From Gnomoniopsis sp. IMI 355080 (Eukaryota; Ascomycota; Sordariomycetes; Diaporthales; Gnomoniaceae), in contig JAPEVC010000077.1 in the NCBI GenBank assembly GCA_027946555.1, forward strand, positions 62,001 through 126,000: DNA of 64,000 bases. The letters run 5' to 3'. Shown piece by piece: positions 10,659 through 19,559 of this stretch. The stretch's first letter is position 1. Each line of letters begins with the position of its first letter. The notes under the pieces were generated by a model. It worked only from the letters and a program-made list of their open reading frames with translations. It did not search any database and had not been told where the DNA came from. A program made the position numbers and the translations under genes.

Positions 10659-13031
10659 CTAAAGGAACTTCCCGAGCTTTTTCGACGTGCGCGAAGCCTC
10701 GTCGTTGGCGACGATATCAACCTGCTCGGCAGCAGAGTCGTTGTCTCTCGACACCGGCCGATCCAACGCATCGAAGCGGTGGCCCTTCCTCTTGGCCCAC
10801 AGAAACTGGACCACCAACCTCAGCCCACAAGCCATAAAGCCAAACAGCAGTCCGCCAAACGGCGCAACGACGAATGCGCCAAACGCGCCCCAGTCGCCTT
10901 CATACAGCCCGGCCTCAAGCAGGATGAGGCTTGCACCCTGCTGCGCATTGCCGTAGTAGGCCGTGCCAAAAATGAACACGCACAAGATCCCGCCTAGCCC
11001 ACCAACGACCACCTCGAACCCGCGCCACCAATAGAACTTCTCCGACAAGCCGATGACCAGCACGGGGATCGTGCTGGCGGAGAGAAGGTCTGTGATGAGG
11101 TAAATCTGGAGGATGGAGGGCGCCTTGAGCGCAATGACAACTGTAGGGATGATCAACAGCACCACGCCGAGGCGAATGAACCAAACGTTCAGTCGGTTGC
11201 GGAAGAGGTCGTTGGCGGCGGAGGAGACCATGGCGGACTGCAGGGAGTCAAAGGATGCGCAGGACAGCGAGACGGCCATGACGAGGACAATGCCCACGAC
11301 CCACGCTGGTAGCTGCTGCAGCAGAAGAAAGAATGCTACGCTGCCATCCTGTGTCGAGTCCCATGCGCCCGACCAGGCAGCGATGCACCCGGTCATGCCG
11401 ACGAGAACGAGGATGATAAGCACAGCGACGCAGGCCATGGAGACGCCGATCCAAAGGTCGCGGTCGGTCTTGGAGGCGAAGGTACGCAGCCAAAAGTTGG
11501 AGAGGAAGAAATCGTTGGTGAGGATAGCTATGGGAAAGATGTAGAGGAGCTGCCAGCCGAGAAGGTTGGCTTTGGTCAGGCCCGAGGAGTCGATGAGGGC
11601 TGGGTCTATGGTTGTACGTGCGCCGATGGCGATCGTGGCAATGATAATGAGTCCAAGGACCATGGCGCCTTGGATGTTGTCGGTTATGAAGGAGATCCTG
11701 AATCCACCGAGGGCTGTCAGGGGTCAGCTATATTGTTCAAGGAATGGGAATTTGGTTGCGTTTGACGTACAAGTGTACACCGTCGTGACAACACATTCAA
11801 CTATGAGGACCGGCAGCGCGTCGAGGCCCGTGAGGGTGTTGACAACCTGCCCGATGGCAGACAACTCAGACACCATGTACAGAAACATCGTGACCAGCGT
11901 CAAAAAGCTCAACCACAAGCCGGTGATGATGCCATACCGTTGGCGCACCCACTCAGTAAGGACAAAGCCCTCGGGACATTTTTTACGGATGATCGGTCCC
12001 AGATACGCGAAGATCAGGAGCGGTAAAGCCGAGGTGAGGGCGTAGACAGCCACACCCTGCACACCGGCGATGGTGGCTAGCTCGGGGTAGGAAAAGAGAA
12101 TGCCGGATCCGAGGCCTATGTTTGTTAGTTAAAGGGGAATGGGGGAGAGGGGGAAAGGAAGGGGGGTTTTGAAGCGGAGCGGCAGCACGTTTCCCACGCA
12201 AGCATTAACTTGATCGAGTAATTACGGTACAATCTCAGCTTCATTTCCACAAGACTCCAACATCCCCTCTCACGGATTGACGCATCAACCTGTTGAGACA
12301 ATGGGGATATTGGGGAAGCTTGCTTCAAATCCGCGCCCGTAGTGAGCCGCATCTCCATCCTCCTGAACCTGCCCGCTGTCGACTTTCTTGGAAATTTGGT
12401 TGTCCAAGAAAAGCTAGAGCATAGACAGGGCCAGAAGGACAGAGACAACTGTAAATATGGATACGAACCTCTCTCAGTTTCGCAACGCATACATCCGGTA
12501 TAGCAATCACTTGGAAAGTGACAACCGTGCCAGGGTTTTGCTCCGAAAGACAATACCGTCTTTCTTCTCGTTGTCATGCAATGCTTAATTTGCTACCGCT
12601 CTGGATCGTTTGGACGTGAGCGCATTTCTGCGTATCTCACTCACCAGAGGCGATGAAGTTCAGGGCGATCGGAAGCGCTGCTCATAAGTTAGCCAGTGTC
12701 TTCTCACTGAGATTCGATCATTAGAGGAGTTGATGCTGGAATAGGAAGGGTTTTTCCGCGGGTGGTTCGAAACCCGTCCCAGCATCTCATCTTCCAGAGG
12801 CAATTGTTCTGACCAGTCCGTGTCCTGTTCGCGGAGAGAAACTCTCCTGAGGAGTCCTTGCGGAACCTCCAGGCCAAGCCTGTTCCCATTACTCTGCGAT
12901 TTGTTTTGATCAATTTACATGTTCTGATGATGGGACCCGGGTAGAACCCGTTATTGGCATGCGACATACAGGAACGCACCAAAGGTGACATAAACAATGG
13001 CGTTGGACGCCTGAAAAGAGGGTTGGCTCAT
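10659..13031 (-). CDS. Sodium:solute symporter (SSS) family transporter
   Basis: Five exons on the minus strand (13031-12970, 12893-12814, 12677-12645, 12115-11771, 11713-10659) give 524 residues; every phase agrees. The first exons assemble to MSQPSFQASNAIVYVTFGAF, then FLSANRTRT, ALPIALNFIASG and LGSGILFSYPELATIAGVQG. The last two carry the conserved SSS start of helices 1-2. Later segments include GPIIRKKCPEGFVLTEWVRQRYG, VTTVYTSLGGFRISFITDNIQG and TNDFFLSNFWLRTFASK. About 13 hydrophobic helices and a charged C-terminal tail are visible. It belongs to the broad family that includes urea transporter Dur3 but is about 200 residues shorter than Dur3. I therefore give no symbol or substrate. 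The third exon is only 33 bases. The intron that follows it (12116-12644) is 529 bases, far longer than any other in this window. Confidence 0.85.
12732..12786. other. Hairpin-forming element inside the second symporter intron
   Basis: Eight-base arms GATGCTGG (12732-12739) and CCAGCATC (12779-12786) are perfect inverted copies. They enclose a second hairpin, CGGGT and ACCCG around a loop GGTTCGAA. The loop matches the tRNA B-box/T-loop core (GGTTCGA), but the whole element is only 55 bases, too short for a normal tRNA, and I find no anticodon arm. It lies within the intron 12678-12813. Confidence 0.55.
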
Positions 13032-13828
13032 GGTGACGACAATATCTCTCAAAGCGAAGTGTCCAGCGAGCCTTCACAGTTCAGGGTTGTATAGACGAGA
13101 ATGTACGTGGTGTCAGTGTAGTCATGAGATCAAGGCCGCTCTCTCTTTATAAGTTAAATAGGCATGTCCCACTTCGTGGAGTTCATGAAAACCTTGCTAC
13201 TTTGATGGCGCGGTTCAATTGCTTCGGCCATTATCGGCCGGAGAATGTGGGGGCGAGCCCGCTAATTACAGTGACGCTACGAAGCCATTGGCCGGTACAG
13301 AAGACGCCAAGTCAGTGACACTAGCAGATAGCATCTCGCTGGAAATTGTCTCAACGACGCATGATGCGCCCGTGGGGGCTGAGAATGTGTGATATTTTAG
13401 CTGCATTCGCAGTGTGGAGGTTGCGCAAGTAAGAGTCTTTAGACATCGCTCTGGCCAATGAGACTTTGGCCTGTGCGACCGGGCCTGGGGTGAAATTGTA
13501 GCCATTCTGTCCCCGTCGAATCTGTGTAGCACTTATTCCTGTGTGTTGAGATAAGTCTCAAAGCTGCAACGAGTGACACAACTTGACCTTATACTCCGTA
13601 ATGTTCCCTTGAGTGTTCGCTATTTTCATAGCTTTTTTACTTGACCACGACCCTCGACCTGGAAAACACAGATCTTGGAGGCTCAGAGGTAACTGCAAGT
13701 AAGGCCACTGTTGAGACCACGATCCCGAGGAGGGCCTCTGGACTTCGGGGGGCTCAGTTGTGGCGGTCGCTGGGCTGATCAGAGCACCATGCGAGTTCAA
13801 AACTCTCAATAACCCACCCTAGTGGAAA
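13032..13828. promoter_or_regulatory. Symporter promoter / CIA30 3' region
   Basis: 797 bases. For the symporter this is the upstream region. It holds an AGATAAG motif at about 13549-13555 and an AGATAG at about 13325, which match the HGATAR consensus of fungal GATA (AreA/SreA-type) regulators. Two such motifs in 800 bases are weak evidence, but nitrogen regulation would be usual for a solute symporter. No gene is visible. Confidence 0.35.
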
Positions 13829-14652
13829 TCAATCAGCCCAGTTGATGCTCTTCCCGTCTTTGCCCTTCAGCAGTCCCCCCTTTGCCGGCTCCTGCTCGAC
13901 AACATCTCCCTCTCGTGGGTCGTTGGTTGCCCATATCCTCTCCACACACATCTCGAAAGGTCCCGGAACGCGATCCGTCAGCCCGATTCCAATAGTCCGC
14001 ACCTTCTGCCTCAGCATCTCTGTCTGTGGCTCGACCGCAAAGCCATGATTTGTCCTCACAAAGTCATTCCAATTAATCAGCACCGTCTCCCATTCCCCTG
14101 GTCGCCTCGCAAAAAGCCTGTGTTGATGTAGGTCCGTGGGCACGACGGACTCGGTCTGCACGTTGACGAGGAAGCTTCGTCCATCGGACTTGAACCGCAT
14201 TGCGAGATATGTATAGGGGTCTATGTCCCAAAGACTCTTGCCGAATATGGTGCGCCGCCTATCAAGGGTGCGCCATGCTGCGTAGCCAGATCTCTGGATA
14301 TCGGGACGGTTCTTGGGCAGTTCGATGGATATTGCGCCGTGGAATCTAACGTGACCGTTTGGGTTGTCGGAGGAGCTTGGTACCCAGTCGAGGTTCGCTT
14401 TGGAGTAGCCGCCTATGTCTGCGTCGGAGAAGACTGCGGCCCCTTCGCGGGATTCTCGGTCGTGAAAGGAGTACAATTCGTAGGGACCGGATGGACCTTT
14501 GACACCCTCCAGATTGATTGCTGAACATTTCCGGTCAGTATAAGCCGTGAAGTACAATTGGCGCCTCATCACGGACCTATTTTTGACAACCTTCTGAACT
14601 CGTCGGCGCTGCGAGCCCAGAAGCCTTTTGACAAGCACGGCGTGACCCTCAT
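13829..14652 (-). CDS. cia30: Complex I intermediate-associated protein 30 (CIA30)
   Basis: Two exons, 14652-14577 and 14520-13829, give 255 residues. CIA30 (NDUFAF1 in animals) is a mitochondrial assembly chaperone for the membrane arm of NADH dehydrogenase. The first exon (MRVTPCLSKGFWARSADEFRRLSKI) joins to AINLEGVKGPSGPYELYSF, giving the family's start (a Trp-Arg-Ser-x-Asp-Glu helix, then LEGVKGP). Later family motifs are SDADIGGYSKANLDWVPSS, RSGYAAWRTLD, FGKSLWDIDPYTYLAMR, VQTESVVPTDLHQHRLF, PGEWETVLINWNDFVRTNHG and GIGLTDRVPGPFEMCVERIWA. The 56-base intron uses donor GTCCGT rather than the usual GTRNGT, with branch ACTGAC and acceptor TTCAG. Reading straight through upstream instead gives a false N-terminus (MRRQLYF...) with no family similarity. 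Splicing is inferred from phase and homology. Confidence 0.93.
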
Positions 14653-15120
14653 CGTAATGATTGTTTCGTACGACTGGCGGGAGAAAATGAAGTTGGTTTA
14701 CATCCGAATACTCATCGAAGCAACCAGCTTCCTGAATATATGGAGTAGGTGGGTTCTGTCTCTCCGGAATCGCTTTCTCTTGGACGTCATACAAAAGCAG
14801 GGGCGGCGCAAAGGTCGGGACCCTTAGGGGCTCAGCAGCTAATAGCTCTTGCAGGGACCCTCCTCTAGTGCCACGCGGAATGGACCGTGCCTCTTGATAG
14901 GTCCATCCCTGCACTCAACCTCTGGTCAACTTCTCCTGGTCAACACAAGGCTCTCCGCAAACCTCACACCTTTCAGCTCATTATTTTTTATTGCGTCGCA
15001 AGTCTGTCTGCTACTCTACAAAAACCTTCTCACAAGAGCCATCATGTTCACACACTTCGGGCTGTGAGCCAAACATATATGCTCATGCTGGCCCATGGAA
15101 ATCTAGGCAGAGCATACAGT

Positions 15121-15960
15121 CCTCAAGCGTGGATAGCTTTTCTTTCTCATCAAGTGATGTTAACTACTAAATGTTGTTTCAAGCCTCTGAAGAGTGTCCA
15201 GAAGCCTGGAGCATGTGTCGGGAAGCAGGTGCCTTATCAAGTTGAATGGAAGACTTACTTCAAGAGCAGTGCTTGAAGGGATGCACAAGGGGCCACAAAA
15301 GACCATCCTGGGGACTGTGGAGCACATGAGAAGTGGTCGATGACCCAAGTGGGAATTCTGCCAACATTGATTGCCTGGATAATGGAAAATAACAAGCCAA
15401 GGGACAGTGCCCTGCTTGCTGTCTTTGTGTGTTTAGAACAGGGAAAGGGACTGTCTGGAGACAGGCCGGCAATCAATGCCCCAACTTGCGGGCGTTTGTA
15501 TGGTTTATGAGACAAGGACTTGTCTCAACATCAGGACCACTATCCCAACCTGTCATTCTGCTGGACAAAGGAGTTGTACAATCCAAGGTGACAGGAAGTA
15601 AGTGCAAGCTTTTTCTTCCTGTCCTAGCCCTATGCCCATAGGACTGTAGAGGATTTGTTTGCTGTCAGACTCCATCAATTGCATACCAGTGTGTCGGTTG
15701 ACATGAAGGAAGGCTTCGGTCCCAAGCCAGGGTTCAAAGAATTATTGGGGTAGCACATATTGTCTGAAGGAATAGTGGACATGTGGCCCAGCGTATCGTG
15801 CTTATTCTGGCACTCATACACTCTACTCAGCCAAGAAGGAAAGCTTTGAGTAGAGTAAGGTGGAAGAGCTCTTCTTCTCCATTGTCTGAACATCAGGGAG
15901 CCCAAATGTGTACACCAAAGGCTCTTCAGAGGGCTGGACCATGCGCACATATGTGTTAGC
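15121..15960. other. CpG-depleted, TpG/CpA-rich block
   Basis: By hand count this 840-base block has about 11 CpG dinucleotides, where base composition predicts roughly 45. TpG and CpA are conspicuously common. Flanking genes show no such depletion. It has no open frame with protein motifs and no terminal repeats that I can see. The pattern suggests an old element altered by methylcytosine deamination or an RIP-like process, but the origin is not identifiable. Confidence 0.6.
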
Positions 15961-16062
15961 AGCCCAGTTTATGACCCCAGTCACTTTGAAGCTTAACGAC
16001 TCCTACCATCGATCATCGCCCACCGCTCTCTGTCGCATTTTCAGCTTCACACATTTTTACCA

Positions 16063-16073
16063 CCCCCCCCCCC
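16063..16073. repeat. Poly-C run (11 C)
   Basis: Homopolymer in the leader/promoter region of the RRM gene, about 270 bases before its start codon. Confidence 0.9.
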
Positions 16074-16340
16074 AAAATACATTATGACAACGCCACGAAT
16101 CATCACGATGTCGTCCCAGCGACTAATCGACTCCAACGAGTAGCCCCACCAATATGATTATCCTGCTGAGCAGTTTTGTTCCCCATGGCCGGCTCCCCAT
16201 CATAACAACTTCCCTTCACCTTTCTTCCTCAATCACAAAGGCCACCCACCTTCAGGTATCCTGCCTTTGTTGTGATACCTTCTTGACTATCAGACTCAAA
16301 ACACCAAACCAACAGACGATCAGTAAGTCCATCGTCCAAA

Positions 16341-18724
16341 ATGGCGTCCATCAAGTCATACAACACCTCGCCCGACCGGGAGCGCTTCCAGCGCACCACC
16401 AAGCGCGTCCCAGACACTGGATCTGAACGCGCCGCATCTCCCAGCGAAGCTTCGTCTGCTGGAGACGACATGCCAGGTGGTAAGTACTAACCATCACGTC
16501 TTCCTCCCAATTTGCTCCTCGTGGACGTGTCTTCGTCGGTTTCAAAAGATGCCGTGTCTCGAGCCTCACTTTCGCGTCAAGCACGACTTTCTAACATCTT
16601 ATCAGGTGTCCGTCTCGACAGCCTGTCGATCGGAGACTCTCCAGAGTCTGCGTACACCCCTCTTCACGCCCGTCACGGCTTTGGTGGTGGCGCGTCTCGT
16701 TTTGCTCAGGCTGTGCGCCGCAACGCGACCGAGTCTCCCACTCGTCTCGCTGGACCCAGTGATCGCGATGATGTCTTCACTTCGCCTGCCAACCACCCCA
16801 TGGCCAAGCGCGTCACCGACCGCTCTGTCACGGCCGCCAACATTCAGCGTCTGGACGATGCCGTTGCTCAAGAGGATGAGAACGCCCTCACCCTGCGTCA
16901 GCACAACTCCAACTTGAGCATGCGCCACCAGATCAATGGTGTTGATGCCCAGAACCTGTACCCTCCCACTGCCTGCGTCTTTGTCGCCAAGTAAGTGCCA
17001 TCTACCTCCTCTCCCGTGTCGCATGCCCCCGCCTCCCCTATATCCTGTTTCGGCCTGCTCTGATCCCAGCTGACGCCATCTAGCCTGCCTGAGCCCAAGG
17101 ATGATGTCGCTCTTGAGGCTGCCATCTACCGTGAGTTCCTCAAGTATGGCAAGTGCTGGGTCAAGATTCGCCGCGATTCGCACCACATGCCTTTCGCCTT
17201 TGTCCAGTTCACGAGCGACTCTGAGGCTCAGGATGCTCTCGAGAAGGGCAGAGGTGCCTTGATCTTCGGTCGCCCCTGCCGCACCGAGATGGTCAAGGCC
17301 AACCGCACCTTTGTGGTTCAGAAGAAGACCGGCTCTACCATCACGATTGACGAGGCTGAGAGACTTCTCCTGCCCTTTGGCCAGTTGAGCAAGTGCGAGC
17401 TCATGCACCCTGAGTTGCGCGACTCTCTGGGCTATTCGCCCACCGTTCTGGTCGAGTTCTCCATGTTCGATGCGACTCGTGATCTGCACACCGTAAGTAC
17501 CCGTCAATCTCCTCATTTTTTTCTTACCCTATTTTCCTGCGATTCAATTGCTGTAGATCGCGTGCCCCTGTTTTTTGCTCATGTTGACCGTCTGACGCGT
17601 TCTTACGCGACTAACTCTCCTCTCAGGCTTTCCGCACCGACGGAGTCTACAGCGTGACCGCCTTCGACCTGAAGAAGAACTGCGCTGCCATCAAGGCCAC
17701 CAGCGATGAGGCCTATCTCGCCAACTGCGAGCGCGACCGCCGTTCCATCTTTGTCGGCGATCTGCCCCCCAGCACCGAGCAAATCGATCTGGAGGAGCTC
17801 TTTGGTGCAGCTGGCCCGATCCTCAAGATCAACGTGCTCCAGCGCCCTGTCAACGTGAACGCTGTGACCGGCTTCGCCTCCGGTGTCCGTACCATGGCCT
17901 TCATTGAGTATGCTCAGTCTGACATGCCCGAGATTGCCATCGCCAAGTTCAACGGTGCTACCTACAAGGGTGCCAGCATCCGCGTCGAGCGCAAGAGCGT
18001 CAAGGACCGCAACGCCACGCCCCGCCACGCCCAGTCTCGCTCGTCGCTGGTTCTCGCCCACAAGCCCTCCAACGAGGTCGTCGTCAGCCCCAGCCCTGTT
18101 CCCCCCGGCTCGGCCACTCGTGAGCGCTTCCACTACCCTCAGCAAGAGCGTGCCTACCAGCAGCAGGTCCAGCAGCCCGCCTCGCCCGGCATCATGTCCA
18201 CGCCCAACCACGCCACTCCCCACCGTCGTGCCTTCAACCAGCAGCCCGGTGTCGACATGGCCTCGCCCGCTGCTGCTGCCATGCCCCCTCCCCCTCCCCC
18301 TCCCATGTACGGCAACTACATGGGTGGCTACGGCGGCATGTCCCCCTACCACAGCACTCCTGTGCCAGGCAGCAACTACACCTACGGTCCTGTTCATGGC
18401 GCCGGCCCCATGACGCCCGCCTCCCCTGCTCTGCCCAGCCCCTGGAGCTACTATAGCAACTGCTGGCCCGGCATGATGGGCTACGACGGCTCGTTGTACA
18501 TGAACCCGTACGCCTTCCAGAGCGCTGGAGGACCACTCCAGAGTCCCACTCCCATGATTGGCGGTGGCGGCGTTGCGTCTGGTGGATTTACTCGTGGTCC
18601 TATGGCCGCGGCTGCTACTGCCACCAGCAGCGAGGGTACGGTTCAGGAGGCCACGCCTACTCGTGTCAAGACCGAGGGCTACGCCCAGGTTGAGGACGCC
18701 GAGGAGGAGGGTGGAAAGGCCTAA
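16341..18724 (+). CDS. Three-RRM RNA-binding protein with Pro/Gln/Gly-rich tail
   Basis: Four exons, 16341-16479, 16606-16990, 17084-17492 and 17627-18724, give 676 residues, with ATG in good context (CCAAAATGG). Residues 1-165 are a Ser/Arg-rich disordered region. The first RRM (about 170-245) has RNP2 CVFVANLP and RNP1-like MPFAFVQF. A middle RRM-like segment (about 253-330: RTFVVQKK ... VLVEFSMFD) is degenerate. The third (about 350-428) has SIFVGDLPP and TMAFIEYAQ. The tail (430-676) is low-complexity: QQ pairs, a PPPPPPP run, Gly/Tyr/Met-rich stretches and an acidic end. Three RRMs plus a disordered tail resemble yeast Rim4 and fission-yeast Mug28, regulators of meiotic mRNAs; this link is only by architecture. 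Probably cytoplasmic mRNA-binding. Confidence 0.85.
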
Positions 18725-19559
18725 CCAGAGTCAGCGCAACAGACTTTGGGTGCCAGTCTTCCACATTCCTTTGTTTTTGCTCTTTCCTTGTCCTGAACAG
18801 GCCAGAAGTTCACAGACGCTGGGTATGCATTTTTACGTCTTCCGTTGACGCAGGATACGCTTCTCAGCATTGGAACAAAAGGACGAATGGGTTGGATGAG
18901 TGTACTCTAGCCATCGTGGCAGAGATTTATGCGTTGTTCAAGTCGGTTTGGACAAGTTATTTTCGGTTAGTCGGTCGTGTTTCCATTGCGCTTTCTCTGA
19001 GGCTCACTTGGTTACACGACAATGATACGACTAGCCAACGTTGGGTGGTTTTAAATTCTGATTTTCACATTTTGCCCCATGGCAGACGACGGAAATGTTC
19101 CTGAGTAATGTCATGTCGTTTTAGGACAATGTGGGTTTACTCAAATGGATCAAGGTCGCTTGTAGCTTGCAACTTTGCCTGCTGGCTGTCAAATAGGGAA
19201 TAAATTACTTTGTTGTACACGCGTCGCCATGCTACTCCCAGGGAGTTTCTTAAATACCACTGCCTTTGAACGTGCAGAGGTCTGCTGTGTAAGAGATGAT
19301 AGCGAGATGAGCGATCGGCCGTAATTGCCAATTAGACATGAATTCATACCTAAATAGGTTTCTCGATTGAGGTCATCAACAAGAAAAATCAAAGAGATCT
19401 ACTTCAGTCCAAGATCAACGACGCTGTCATATTCTCAGCCTCTTCTCTCCGTTGATAGTATACGATTCATTACCAGCACCTCAAATTTTCCAGTGTCAAA
19501 GAAATGCTAGGGACCCCCATAGAAAATAAAATCCGATTCAGCACAGTCTTGAGTGGCAC
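18725..19559. other. Convergent 3' spacer
   Basis: 3' regions of the RRM gene and the Ser/Thr-rich protein gene. I see no gene or repeat. Confidence 0.45.

Larger units (their letters stand above)
14653..16340. other. Spacer between divergent CIA30 and RRM genes, containing a CpG-poor block
   Basis: 1.7 kb between start codons. Positions 15121-15960 are CpG-depleted and look unlike the neighbouring DNA (see finding). 16063-16073 is a run of 11 C. The 300 bases before 16341 are CAC/CTT-rich and probably the leader of the RRM gene. No convincing coding frame is present. Confidence 0.5.

Noticed and set aside
12125..12577. 150-codon frame on the minus strand
   Set aside because: It lies wholly inside the long symporter intron; flanking exons join to a continuous conserved SSS sequence without it.
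12732..12786. tRNA gene
   Set aside because: Contains a B-box-like loop and paired arms but is 55 bases, lacks an anticodon arm and a proper D arm, and sits in a protein-gene intron.
10659..13031. Naming the SSS transporter Dur3 (urea permease)
   Set aside because: Same superfamily, but about 200 residues shorter and without the Dur3 N-terminal pattern; substrate left open.
14570..14914. Upstream extension of the CIA30 frame to a GTG at 14914
   Set aside because: No similarity to the family and no ATG at its start; the alternative frame with a 56-base intron restores the conserved N-terminus.
16602..17516. 304-codon minus-strand frame opposite the RRM gene
   Set aside because: Mirror frame created by codon bias of the spliced RRM exons; it also runs across their introns.
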